A DNA stretch of 64,000 nucleotides from an uncultured bacterium (GTDB lineage Bacteria; Verrucomicrobiota; Verrucomicrobiia; Verrucomicrobiales; V1-33), in contig CAJBME010000301.1 in assembly GCA_903954065.1 (NCBI GenBank), positions 1-64,000 of the forward strand. Direction: 5' to 3'. The notes under the pieces were generated by a model, which was not told the DNA's origin, did no database searches, and saw only the letters and a program-made list of their open reading frames with translations. Of the stretch, positions 26,460 to 37,913 are shown one piece after another. The translations under genes and the position numbers were made by a program. Position 1 is the stretch's first letter, and every line of letters begins with the position of its first letter.

Positions 26460-27083
26460 CTAAATCCAGCTCCCGCTGTGGATTTCCTCCGCCATGATCC
26501 CCATGCCGGCCAGGCCAGCCACGGCTATTATGTACACTATATACCCTAACAGAAGGATCAAAGACATGTATCCAAGGGCTAATCCAACGATCGCGAGGCG
26601 TTGATCTTGTTCTGCCGCGGGTTGGTTTTTTGCGGCTGCGTGCGCGATATGGCCGAAAATGACGGCGATCAGGCCGGCCACCGGGGTGATGACGACCCCG
26701 GCGCAACAGCAAAAATTGGTGATGGCGCTGGCTGCTGCGATAGTGCCGCTGATCACGCTGGTCAGGGCGGCCGATCCGGCTGGGCGCCGGAAAGTGTGGC
26801 TGTGCGGGTGTGGTGGCGCGGGGTGGAATGACGGCTGACCGCTGGCGGTGTCTCCTGCCCAAGGGGTGGGGACAGTTTCGGCGGGCGGTGGCGGTGGCGG
26901 TGTGGCAGTGGCGTGGCCTTCAGAGAACAAGTCGCTGCGGACATCACGCGCTGGGCGCCATGCGTCCATGCCCGGCTGCCAGACCAGCATCTCTGCGGTC
27001 AGCTGGCCGCTCCGGGCCAGTTCGGCCAGCCTGGCATCGCTGACCTCGAGGCGCTGGATGCCGTCTGGTGAATAATGCCACAT
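26460..27083 (-). CDS. GYF_2 + DUF4190-type membrane protein
   Basis: 207 residues. The N-terminal ~50 residues (MWHYSPDGIQRLEVSDARL, later MLVWQPGMDAWRPA) form a GYF_2 domain, a small peptide-binding fold common in PVC proteins. A Pro/His-rich linker follows, then a DUF4190-like pair of membrane helices (SGTIAAASAITNFCCCAGVV and IVGLALGYMSLILLLGYIVY). The start lies 8 bases after the end of the PfkB gene, so the two are probably cotranscribed. The GYF domain may recruit proline-rich partners; the Pro-rich membrane protein at 42279 is one conceivable ligand, which is speculative. Confidence 0.8.
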   Translation of the reverse strand: MWHYSPDGIQRLEVSDARLAELARSGQLTAEMLVWQPGMDAWRPARDVRSDLFSEGHATATPPPPPPAETVPTPWAGDTASGQPSFHPAPPHPHSHTFRRPAGSAALTSVISGTIAAASAITNFCCCAGVVITPVAGLIAVIFGHIAHAAAKNQPAAEQDQRLAIVGLALGYMSLILLLGYIVYIIAVAGLAGMGIMAEEIHSGSWI

Positions 27084-27091
27084 CTTGGAAA

Positions 27092-28000
27092 TCAGAATCT
27101 TGCAAACCCCTGGAATTCTTCAAATCGCCGGGCAATATCGGCCAGCGTCAGCGATTCCAGTTTGTCCGTGCTGAAGCTTTCGCAATTATAACTCGCCATC
27201 ACGGTGCCGTAAACCACGGCGCGGGCGAGATCGGAGAAATCGAACGTCGTTTTGCCCAGACTGGCGAGGTGACCGGCAATGCCGCCGGCGAAGCTGTCGC
27301 CGGCTCCAGTCGGGTCCTGCACCTCGTGCAGCGGGTAGGCTCCGGCGGAGAAAAACCTGCCATCGGGTCCGAACAGGAGGGCTCCGTGTTCGCCTTTTTT
27401 GATGACGACGTGTTTTGGTCCAAGCTCTAGCAGGCGATGGCCGGCGGTAATGACGTTTTTCGTCTCCATAAACTGCCTTGCTTCGCTATCGTTGATGACA
27501 AACAAGTCGGTTTTTTGCAGGACATCGAGCAGCCGGGGGCGGGCGATGCTGACCCACAGATCCATGGAGTCGGACACGACGAAGGCGGGATGGTCTACTT
27601 GGGCGAGGGTGTCGATTTGGTTGTCCGGGCTGCAGTTGGCGAGCAGGACGAGTTGCGCGGCGCGGGCTGCGGGCGCCAGTTTTGGTTGAAATCCTTCCAG
27701 AACATTCAAAGCGACCGACTTGGTTTCCCGCTGATTCATGTCCTCAAAATATTCGCCCGACCACCGGAACGACTCGCCGTCGACCATTTCAATGCTGTCG
27801 GTGCCGATTTGCCGGGACCTGAACAAATCAAGATATCGCGTTGGAAAATCGCGTCCGACGATGCTCACCAGTTCCACTGGTGAAAAATAGCTCGCGCTCA
27901 AGGCTGCATAGGCGGCGGATCCGCCCAGCTGATCAACGCGTGATGCCTCCGGCGTGGTGACGGTGTCGAGGGCGATGGTACCAACAGTAATAACAGTCAT
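27092..28000 (-). CDS. PfkB-family carbohydrate/nucleoside kinase
   Basis: 302 residues, ribokinase fold. N-terminal motif: QLGGSAAYAALSASYF. C-terminal PfkB signature: DPTGAGDSFAGGIAGHLA (~226-243), containing the catalytic Asp and the anion hole. Middle sections such as DSMDLWV and FVINDSEARQFM match sugar kinases of the ribokinase/adenosine-kinase branch, but I cannot name the substrate. ATG 28000. It is the first gene of a likely two-gene unit with the GYF protein. Confidence 0.9.
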   Translation of the reverse strand: MTVITVGTIALDTVTTPEASRVDQLGGSAAYAALSASYFSPVELVSIVGRDFPTRYLDLFRSRQIGTDSIEMVDGESFRWSGEYFEDMNQRETKSVALNVLEGFQPKLAPAARAAQLVLLANCSPDNQIDTLAQVDHPAFVVSDSMDLWVSIARPRLLDVLQKTDLFVINDSEARQFMETKNVITAGHRLLELGPKHVVIKKGEHGALLFGPDGRFFSAGAYPLHEVQDPTGAGDSFAGGIAGHLASLGKTTFDFSDLARAVVYGTVMASYNCESFSTDKLESLTLADIARRFEEFQGFARF

Positions 28001-28276
28001 GGGTCAAGGATACGAAGTTCAGAGTGTACACTGACGGATGGCGGACCGTTACGGTCGCACCGTGCGGTCGCACCGGTTCCCGCGCGTCACCTCCGATACA
28101 ACCCCGCCCGCCGTTCAGCGCAAAGGTTTTCCATGTCTCTCTTCCGGACACGTTTCCCGTTTTACCCCCCGGGAAGGGGCGCTCCGGCCGGTGACCGTCC
28201 GCGGTTCATCCGCTTCTTGACTCCTCACGGCTGTCTACGCTCGGCAAAAGACCCGGGGCTCTGAAGGAATTCCGCG
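28001..28276. other. Divergent intergenic region, little recognised
   Basis: Spacer between the PfkB gene (minus) and the lipoprotein (plus). It contains an 8-bp palindrome GTGTACAC near 28025 just upstream of pfkB. Apart from the promoter-like boxes beginning at 28277, nothing else stands out. Confidence 0.4.
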
Positions 28277-28305
28277 TTGACACTGGGACGCGCTTCGCCT
28301 TTAAC
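28277..28305 (+). promoter_or_regulatory. Candidate sigma-70-type promoter of the lipoprotein gene
   Basis: TTGACA (28277-28282), 17-base spacer, TTTAAC (28300-28305). The ATG at 28316 is only 10 bases after the -10 box, so the message would be nearly leaderless. Confidence 0.4.
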
Positions 28306-28315
28306 TCAAAGGCCT

Positions 28316-28795
28316 ATGGCACTTTCTGCTTCTGTTCGACTGGGTGGCGTCCTGCTGGTGGCGGCACTTGGCCTGAGCGCTTGTGGCACCACGGGTGACG
28401 CGGTGACAAAAGTGAAGATTTTCCGCCTTGATCCATCGGCTCAGCGGGTGATGGCGGGTGATCCGGCCATTGATTTTGAGCGGCGCCATTACCTGCATGG
28501 CGCGTTGACGTCGGAAGAAGTGACCAACCGGATGGGTAATTATTACACATTCTTCTGGTCGGTGGCGGATTCATCATCTCCGGTCACGCTGCGCTTTGAG
28601 TACCGTCAGGCCAAATCCGGTTCTGAAGTCCGGGTCGTGGAGAAAACGATCGACCAACCGCGGGCGTCGAATATTACTGAGTTTCAAATTACGGGACCTG
28701 CGTATACGGAATTCGGCAAAGTGTTGGCTTGGCGTCTCTTGGTGGTCAGAGGGTCGCAAACGCTGGCCACCCGTGAAAGTTACCTTTGGCAATGA
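28316..28795 (+). CDS. Small lipoprotein of unknown function
   Basis: 159 residues. A lipoprotein signal peptide (MALSASVRLGGVLLVAALGLSAC) has the lipobox LSAC, so cleavage before Cys23 and lipid anchoring are expected. The mature part holds one small domain (FERRHYLHGALTSEE, YYTFFWSV, VTLRFEYRQAKSG, ESYLWQ) that looks beta-rich. I do not recognise the family. Starts further upstream would bury the signal peptide and overlap the promoter boxes. The STAS gene follows 103 bases later with its own promoter-like boxes. Confidence 0.75.
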   Translation: MALSASVRLGGVLLVAALGLSACGTTGDAVTKVKIFRLDPSAQRVMAGDPAIDFERRHYLHGALTSEEVTNRMGNYYTFFWSVADSSSPVTLRFEYRQAKSGSEVRVVEKTIDQPRASNITEFQITGPAYTEFGKVLAWRLLVVRGSQTLATRESYLWQ

Positions 28796-28828
28796 ACCTC
28801 CTCGCTCTACTCGACAAGTTACCCGCAG

Positions 28829-28857
28829 TTGACCATCATCCGGTTTGTGGGTATGTT
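28829..28857 (+). promoter_or_regulatory. Candidate sigma-70-type promoter of the STAS/phosphatase pair
   Basis: TTGACC (28829-28834), 17-base spacer, TATGTT (28852-28857), 41 bases before the GTG start at 28899. Confidence 0.4.
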
Positions 28858-28898
28858 CACTCCTTGGAGCAGGCATTGTTTCCTGAAAACCGATCACT

Positions 28899-29432
28899 GT
28901 GACCCCTCACGCGCGCATTCTCGCCGGCAACCTGCGTAATCTCTTGTGGCTTCGTGTCACTGGCAAAGGCTCGCATGAGATCTGCCCGGGGCTCAAGTGC
29001 TTTGCCACGGAACGCATTGACGAAGGAGCTCGTCATTTTGTCGTTGATCTAGAAACGTGTCCGGCCATGGACTCGACCTTCATGGGCACGCTGACCGGCA
29101 TTGCGGTGCGGTTGTTGGAATTTCCTGGCGGTCGCCTTCAAGTTGTCAATGCGAATGAACGCAATCGTTTGCTGCTTGGTAACTTAGGACTGGACAACAT
29201 ATTCGAGGTTGAGCTGGATGGTACGGTCTGGCAGGAGGAGAAGGAAATCGTCAATGCTAGTCTAACGGCGGCGGTGACTGGGGGAGTGGGCGAGCGGCCG
29301 GCGGGTGCTGCGCATCGTGAATGCCTGATTGAGGCCCACGAGAGCCTTTGTGATGCACACGAGGCGAACCGCTTGAAGTTCCAAGATGTGCTGGACTGTC
29401 TGAAGCGCGAGAGGGAGTCGCAGCCGGCCTGA
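28899..29432 (+). CDS. STAS-domain protein (anti-sigma-factor-antagonist-like)
   Basis: 177 residues from a GTG. Residues ~10-110 are a STAS domain. The segment HFVVDLETCPAMDSTFMGTL (~46-65) carries the usual D-S phosphorylation region, and GRLQVVNANERNRLLL follows. A ~50-residue C-terminal extension (EAHESLCDAHEANRLKFQDV) looks helical. STAS proteins act as phospho-switches in partner-switching pathways. The SpoIIE phosphatase begins 11 bases downstream and would dephosphorylate the conserved Ser. The kinase/anti-sigma partner is not in the window. Confidence 0.87.
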   Translation: MTPHARILAGNLRNLLWLRVTGKGSHEICPGLKCFATERIDEGARHFVVDLETCPAMDSTFMGTLTGIAVRLLEFPGGRLQVVNANERNRLLLGNLGLDNIFEVELDGTVWQEEKEIVNASLTAAVTGGVGERPAGAAHRECLIEAHESLCDAHEANRLKFQDVLDCLKRERESQPA

Positions 29433-29443
29433 GAGCGGCGTTC

Positions 29444-30988
29444 ATGGCCCCGGAGATTTTCATGGTGGTAGTGAGTGGCGGCGGGGTGCTGGCCTTAGGC
29501 GGGCTTGGCTGGTGCTGGGTGAGTCTGTGTCGGCGGGCGCGGGCGGCGGACCGGGCTTTGTGTTTGCTGCGCGGCGAGCACGAGACGTTGGCTGCGGCGC
29601 ATCGGGCGCTGGAGGTTTCACATGCGGCGTTGTCGAGCGAGCATCAGTCGTACGATGCTGAGGAGCACCGGATGTTTGAATTTCTCCATGAGTTGGGGGA
29701 GGCTCTTTATACGGATACTTCGGCGCGCAAGCTGCATCGTCGGATTGTCCGGGGGACTGCTGAGGTGGTACAAGCTCGTGGTGGCGCCTTGTATTTGCAT
29801 GATGACCAGCGGGGGTTGTTAGTGCCCTCTGCGGTGAGCCGCGATTGTCCGCCGTTGGTCGAGTTGCCTTCCGCCATGATGGATAAGATTGGTCTGGATG
29901 CGGCGACGGTGCGCAGTCATTTTCGTTTACAGAGTGTGTTGGATGGTGCTGGGGCGTTGGGCGAAGTTTTTCAGACGGGGCGGCCGCTATGGTTGCGGGA
30001 TTTGCGTGAGCACCCGGCCTTTGCTTTGTCAGCGGGCGGGGGTGAGGCCCGAGTGTTGGGCGTGATGATGGCGCCGCTCACTTATGGTTCTAAGCGGTTG
30101 GGGGTGTTGGCGGTGGCGCGGCCGGGTGCCGCCGGGCCGTTTACGGCTCATGATTTTGATGTTTTTAAATCGCTGGCCGAGCAGAGTGCTTTTGCGTTGG
30201 GCAACGCCATGATTCATCAGGAGGCCATGGAAAAACGCCGGATTGAGGACGAGCTGGAGCGGGCCAGCGAGATCCAGCGGATTCTTCTGCCCTCGCGTTC
30301 GCCGGAGTTCCCTGGCTTTGCTTTTGCCGCTGCCTGCCAGCCAGCCAAGGTTGTCAGTGGTGATTATTACGATTTCATTCGTCTCGATGAGACGCATCTT
30401 GGGGTGGTGATTGCCGATGTTTCGGGCAAAGGCGTGCCGGCGAGCTTGGTGATGGCGACGTGTCGGGGATTGATGCGGGTCAGTGCGGAGCAGCAGCTTT
30501 CTCCCACGGCTGTCTTGCAGCGAGTGAACCGCCTGCTTTTTGCGGACATTCGGGAAGACATGTTTGTCAGCCTCGCTTATTGCGTTTTGGACAGTGTGAG
30601 TGGCGAGGTCACGCTGACGCGAGCGGGTCATGACCCACCGTTGTTTTTCCATCGAGCCGACGGCACTATTGAACCTGTCAAGCCGCCAGGCCTTGCCCTC
30701 GGAGTCGATCGCGGTCCGGTTTTCAACCGCGCCACGCGCGAAATGACCTTCCGCATGGAATCGGGCGATCGATTGTTGCTTTATACTGACGGGGTGACCG
30801 AGGCGCTCGAAGCCAGTAGTCGCGATGAATTTGGCGAGGACCGCCTGGCTGCCGTCTTCCGCGACCAAGCGGCTGCCGGCGCCGCTGCCAGCACCGTGCT
30901 CAGCGCCGTGCAGGAAGCCCTCGCCTCATTCACCAAAGGCGCCCGCCAGCACGACGACATCACGCTGGTCGTCATCGAACGCCAATAA
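29444..30988 (+). CDS. Membrane-anchored GAF-SpoIIE (RsbU-like) PP2C phosphatase
   Basis: 514 residues. One membrane helix (~5-27), a coiled coil (~33-70), a GAF domain (~85-255) and a PP2C/SpoIIE phosphatase domain (~290-512). The phosphatase domain has the metal-binding motifs SGDYYD (~304), DVSGKG (~324), GHDPPL (~392), DGVTEA (~448) and DDIT (~504). This is the RsbU/RsbP architecture: a signal sensed by GAF activates dephosphorylation of a STAS antagonist. The STAS gene is immediately upstream, so the two form a minimal partner-switching pair. Confidence 0.93.
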   Translation: MAPEIFMVVVSGGGVLALGGLGWCWVSLCRRARAADRALCLLRGEHETLAAAHRALEVSHAALSSEHQSYDAEEHRMFEFLHELGEALYTDTSARKLHRRIVRGTAEVVQARGGALYLHDDQRGLLVPSAVSRDCPPLVELPSAMMDKIGLDAATVRSHFRLQSVLDGAGALGEVFQTGRPLWLRDLREHPAFALSAGGGEARVLGVMMAPLTYGSKRLGVLAVARPGAAGPFTAHDFDVFKSLAEQSAFALGNAMIHQEAMEKRRIEDELERASEIQRILLPSRSPEFPGFAFAAACQPAKVVSGDYYDFIRLDETHLGVVIADVSGKGVPASLVMATCRGLMRVSAEQQLSPTAVLQRVNRLLFADIREDMFVSLAYCVLDSVSGEVTLTRAGHDPPLFFHRADGTIEPVKPPGLALGVDRGPVFNRATREMTFRMESGDRLLLYTDGVTEALEASSRDEFGEDRLAAVFRDQAAAGAAASTVLSAVQEALASFTKGARQHDDITLVVIERQ

Positions 30989-31032
30989 CGCTCGCCGGTC
31001 CGCCCCCGCCTGCGCGGCGCCCGCTGCACCGC

Positions 31033-32298
31033 TCACCACAAGTCCGCAAGTCCGCCAAAATGCGGCTCAAACAAACGGCGGTACAATCGCGTCGCCGAGG
31101 CATCAGTCAGCGCCGCCAGAAAATCACAGAGCCGCCGCCGCCGCTCGGCTTCGTCCGCCGAACGGTCGAGCGTCGCCTCCACCTCCGGTGGGAGCAATCG
31201 CAACCGTCGCTGCGCCGGGCCAAGGTAGTTTTCCACCAAAGCGCCCAGCAGGCGGCCCAACACTTCATTGGCTTTAAAGTCGTGCTGCTGGAGTTGCGGC
31301 GACTGAAACACTAGGTCAAAGGCGATTTTTTTGTAGAGGCGCGATTCTGCGACGGCTTCAGGCGCGATGGCCAGGCGCAGTGAGTGGCGGGCTGTCAGGT
31401 GGCTGAGAAATCCGGACCGGGGATGCAGCGAGCAAGCGGCGATAAAATCGCCGATTTTCCGGTTGGAGCGGACTTCCACGAGATCGCGCCGGATGGCATC
31501 AGCCAGTTCGGTCACGTGCCGTGCTTCTTCTCCGGCCAGCGATTGGCGGGTGGCCCACATTTCTAGACGGTCGACCGTGATGAAGCCGGCGGCGGCACCG
31601 TCGGCGATGTCATTGAGCGAATACGCGGTGTCGTCGGCCCAGTCCATGATCTGGCATTCGACGGATTTCAGTTCATCGCGCAGCGGGCCTGGTGGGGCGT
31701 CGGCGGGCCACGGGGTGCCGCCGGTCACGAAATCCAGGTGCCCGGCCTGATCGGTGTAGACAAAATGGTGCAGCGCCCCTGGGACGTCGGCCTGCAGGGT
31801 TTTATACTTCAACACGGCATCCAGCAGCGCCCGGCTTGGGTTCATGCCGCGGGTGCCATGGGCAAAAATTGTCTCGGTAATCAATCGCAGGGTTTGGGCA
31901 TTGCCCTCGAATCCTCCCTGTCCCTTCATCCAGTAATGCAAACTGCGCTCGCCCGCATGGCCGAAAGGAGGATGCCCCAGATCATGCGCCAAGCAGGCTG
32001 CTTCAACCAAATCAGGGTCGATAAAATGATCCGCTCCAAGATGCGGGGACCGACTGCGCAGAGCAGCGCAAATCGAGCGCCCAATCTGTGAAACTTCCAG
32101 AGAATGAGTCAGTCGAGTTCGGTAAAAATCATACTCCCCAGTCAGAAAAACCTGGGTTTTCCCCTGCAGGCGCCGAAAGGCCGAGGTGTGCAAAATCCGG
32201 TCCCGGGAAATCTGGAATCCCGAACGATACTCGTCGTCCCGCCGCCGTTCAGCCGAGGGCGTCGCCACATCAAAGTCATTGTAAAACGTGTTTTCCAT
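31033..32298 (-). CDS. dgt: dGTP triphosphohydrolase-like HD protein
   Basis: 421 residues. It hydrolyses dNTPs, typically dGTP, to the nucleoside and tripolyphosphate. HD-domain motifs: RTRLTHSLEVSQIGR (first His), CLAHDLGHPPFGHAGE (HD pair) and MDWADDTAYSLNDIADG (last Asp). The N-terminal DEYRSGFQISRDRILHTSAFRRLQGKTQVF matches the family. ATG 32298 is preferred. An in-frame GTG at 32337 lies inside the intergenic palindrome and would add 13 unrelated residues. cysS lies upstream on the same strand, about 120 bases away, with the palindrome between them. Confidence 0.93.
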   Translation of the reverse strand: MENTFYNDFDVATPSAERRRDDEYRSGFQISRDRILHTSAFRRLQGKTQVFLTGEYDFYRTRLTHSLEVSQIGRSICAALRSRSPHLGADHFIDPDLVEAACLAHDLGHPPFGHAGERSLHYWMKGQGGFEGNAQTLRLITETIFAHGTRGMNPSRALLDAVLKYKTLQADVPGALHHFVYTDQAGHLDFVTGGTPWPADAPPGPLRDELKSVECQIMDWADDTAYSLNDIADGAAAGFITVDRLEMWATRQSLAGEEARHVTELADAIRRDLVEVRSNRKIGDFIAACSLHPRSGFLSHLTARHSLRLAIAPEAVAESRLYKKIAFDLVFQSPQLQQHDFKANEVLGRLLGALVENYLGPAQRRLRLLPPEVEATLDRSADEAERRRRLCDFLAALTDASATRLYRRLFEPHFGGLADLW

Positions 32299-32330
32299 CG
32301 ATGTGCAGGCCGCGGGCGTGCGAAAAAGGT

Positions 32331-32410
32331 GAGACACCCACTTTTAGGGTCGGGCTGACAGCGGAAATGAGTGGGTGTCTGCGATTGAGTGGGTGTCTGC
32401 GATTGGGTGC
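32331..32410. repeat. Interspersed palindrome with duplicated right arm
   Basis: Left arm AGACACCCACT (32332-32342), spacer TTTAGGGTCGGGCTGACAGC.., right arm AGTGGGTGTCT (32370-32380). GCGATTG and a second right arm (32388-32398) follow. It separates dgt from cysS. Confidence 0.9.
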
Positions 32411-32420
32411 GACCACCCCA

Positions 32421-33824
32421 TTACGCGCTTGGCAGTGGGGAGAGGGTATAGGTTTCCTTTCCGTCTTTCATTGTCCAGCCGAGGGCGCCCAGTTCGGCGC
32501 GCAGGGAATCGGCGGCGGCCCACTCTTTGGCGGTGCGAGCGGCCCAGCGTTTTTCGGCTAGGGTCCGGACGTTGTCGGGCGCGCTGGCGGTTGATTCTGC
32601 TATGGCTGGGGGCAGGGTGAGGCCGAGAGTTTCTTCCAGGATGAAGCGGAGGCCGGCCGCCATTTCTATGGCGGCGGCGGGTGCGACGGTGGCGGGGGTG
32701 GTTTCGTTGAGCAGGGTGAAGATCTGGCCTAAGGCCTTGGGTACGTTCAGGTCGTCCAGCAGCGCCTGCCAGGCTGGTTGGACGGGCGGGGTGAGGCGCG
32801 GGGCGGTCTGGCCGCCGTGTTGTTCCAGTGCGGCGACGGATTTGGTCAAGCGGGCCAGCGCCGAGCGTGCGCCGGCGAGGTTGTCGAGGGTGAAATTGAG
32901 CGGTTGGCGGTAGTGGCCATTGAGGAGCACCCAGCGCACGGCCATGGCGTCATGACCCATGTCGGCCAGCTGGGCTAAGGTGTAGAGATTGCCGAGCGAC
33001 TTCGACATTTTGCGACCGTCGACCAGGAGGTGGGTGATGTGGAACCAATGTTCGCACAGTCGGTGGCCGGTGCAGCATTCGCTCTGGGCGATTTCGTTTT
33101 CGTGGTGAGGAAAGACCAAATCGACGCCGCCTGAGTGCAGGTCGAAGGTTTCGCCAAGGTATTTGAGGGCCATGGCGGAGCATTCGAGATGCCATCCGGG
33201 GCGACCTTCTCCCCACGGACTGGGCCAGAAGTTGGCGCCGTCCTCCGGTTTGCGCGCTTTCCAGAGGGCAAAATCGGAGACACTTTCCTTGTCGTTTTCG
33301 TATTCGTCGCTGGTTACGGCGGCCCCGTGGCGCAGTTCGCGGGTGTCCAGATGGGAGAGTCGGCCGTAGCCGGGGAAACTGGAGAGTTTGAAATAGACGG
33401 AGCCATCATCCGCGGCGTAGGCATGGCCTTTGGCCACCAGCGTCTCGATCATGGCGATTTGCTGGGGAAGGTGTTCGACGGCGCTGGGTTCGACGTGGGG
33501 TGGTCGGCAGCCGAGGGCGGCGCAGTCGGCATGAAAGGCGTCGCGCCATTCGGCCGTGAAAGCGGACAGCGACTGGCCGGCGGCTTCCGCGCCGCGGATG
33601 GTTTTGTCATCCACGTCCGTCAGATTGCGCACGTGGCGCGTCGGCAGTCCGGTGGCTTCGATCACGCGACGAAAGACGTCCTGCATGACAAACGTGCGGA
33701 AGTTTCCGATATGAGCCGGGCCATAGACGGTCGGGCCGCAGCAGTAGAAGCGGAATGATTTCCCGTCGAGCGGACGAAGCGGGCGGACGGATCGGCTGAG
33801 GGTATCGAAGAGGTGCAGGGTCAT
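32421..33824 (-). CDS. cysS: Cysteinyl-tRNA synthetase
   Basis: 467 residues. Class I synthetase that charges tRNA-Cys. YCCGPTVYGPAHIGNFRTF contains the zinc Cys and the HIGH-type motif (HIGN). HLECSAMALKYLG and HHENEIAQSE give further zinc ligands, and KMSKSLGNL is the KMSKS loop. The DALR-type anticodon-binding region fills the C-terminus. I chose the ATG at about 33824 (MTLHLFDTLSRSVRPL), which matches the family N-terminus; the frame stays open 20 codons further. The gene ends just before the palindrome at 32331-32410. Confidence 0.97.
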   Translation of the reverse strand: MTLHLFDTLSRSVRPLRPLDGKSFRFYCCGPTVYGPAHIGNFRTFVMQDVFRRVIEATGLPTRHVRNLTDVDDKTIRGAEAAGQSLSAFTAEWRDAFHADCAALGCRPPHVEPSAVEHLPQQIAMIETLVAKGHAYAADDGSVYFKLSSFPGYGRLSHLDTRELRHGAAVTSDEYENDKESVSDFALWKARKPEDGANFWPSPWGEGRPGWHLECSAMALKYLGETFDLHSGGVDLVFPHHENEIAQSECCTGHRLCEHWFHITHLLVDGRKMSKSLGNLYTLAQLADMGHDAMAVRWVLLNGHYRQPLNFTLDNLAGARSALARLTKSVAALEQHGGQTAPRLTPPVQPAWQALLDDLNVPKALGQIFTLLNETTPATVAPAAAIEMAAGLRFILEETLGLTLPPAIAESTASAPDNVRTLAEKRWAARTAKEWAAADSLRAELGALGWTMKDGKETYTLSPLPSA

Positions 33825-33901
33825 GCGGCGGACGGACGCGGAAAGGCGGGCGACTTTCTTCGCTGCGGGCCGGCTGTTTGGCAAGCTATCGCGATGAGCG
33901 G

Positions 33902-34597
33902 TTACAGACTGTCCAGCAGGTCGAGGATTTCTTCGCGGATGGCTTCGGGTGTTGGGTCGTCGAGGGTACGGGCGACCAGCGAGGTCAGCTGGGTGCGAAA
34001 ATCGCGGCGCAAGCGAAAGACGGCGGTGCGGAGAGCGCCTTCTGATTTGCCGGTGGTCTGAGACAGGCGCGCGTAGGATTCGTCATCATCAGTCGGTCCA
34101 TCGGGGGCCAGAAACGGACGAAGATGGTCAAATAATTCCCCGCGATGGGTGGCGGCGTAGGCGGAAGCGGTGGTTTCGAGGGCCCGGTGGATGGTGGCCA
34201 GTGCCCATCCCTTCTTAAACGCTTGATCAGGTGGAGGTTCTGCACTCTCCATCAACTCCATGTCCTCATTCACCAGGGTGCTGCCCTTGGGAAGCCGGTC
34301 CCGGCGCCACTCGCTGACAAGATACCGCCGTAAAATCACGAAAAAATAACCGCGCAGCCGCCCGCGGTCGCGGTCTGCCGTGGCAAAAAGATTGCGCTCA
34401 ATGAGGTGTTCGAAAAACCCCTGTGTCAAATCTTGGGATTGCTCAATTGTACAACCCAGACGACGGACGTGTTGATACACGGGTTCCCAATAAATTCGGG
34501 CCAGTTCTTCGCGGGCCAGACGCATCTCCCCGGAGTTGCCATGACCGGCTCTCCAGACGACACTCCACCGGGTTGGCTGATTCAGCTGAGGATCCAT
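33902..34597 (-). CDS. ECF-type RNA polymerase sigma factor of the kinase-associated PVC kind
   Basis: 231 residues. Region 2 is recognisable in DLTQGFFEHLIERNLFATAD, RDRGRLRGYFFVILRRYLVS and EWRRDRLPKG. Region 4 with its helix-turn-helix is in SEGALRTAVFRLRRDFRTQL. This DLTQGFF...ADRDRGR pattern is typical of PVC/acidobacterial ECF factors found beside Ser/Thr kinases. It is the last gene of a minus-strand series with two such kinases, 75 bases after the second. No anti-sigma gene is adjacent. Known precedent: some kinase-linked ECF factors are switched on by phosphorylation of region 2. ATG 34597 was chosen; a start at 34648 would add 17 atypical residues. Confidence 0.88.
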   Translation of the reverse strand: MDPQLNQPTRWSVVWRAGHGNSGEMRLAREELARIYWEPVYQHVRRLGCTIEQSQDLTQGFFEHLIERNLFATADRDRGRLRGYFFVILRRYLVSEWRRDRLPKGSTLVNEDMELMESAEPPPDQAFKKGWALATIHRALETTASAYAATHRGELFDHLRPFLAPDGPTDDDESYARLSQTTGKSEGALRTAVFRLRRDFRTQLTSLVARTLDDPTPEAIREEILDLLDSL

Positions 34598-34672
34598 GAG
34601 GGATGCCGCGATCGGCGCTAAGGCTAGAAAAAATGCCTTCTCCTGCAAGCGATTATCACGGTGCCACGCCGA

Positions 34673-37909
<3,237 letters not shown>

Positions 37910-37913
37910 GATT

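Noticed and set aside
32299..32337. Upstream GTG start for dgt
   Set aside because: It lies in the intergenic palindrome; the added residues are unlike the family.
33885..33901. Possible overlap between cysS and the ECF gene making one operon with the kinases
   Set aside because: The cysS start at about 33824 leaves a normal spacer, and cysS is a housekeeping gene usually transcribed on its own; co-transcription cannot be excluded but is not supported.
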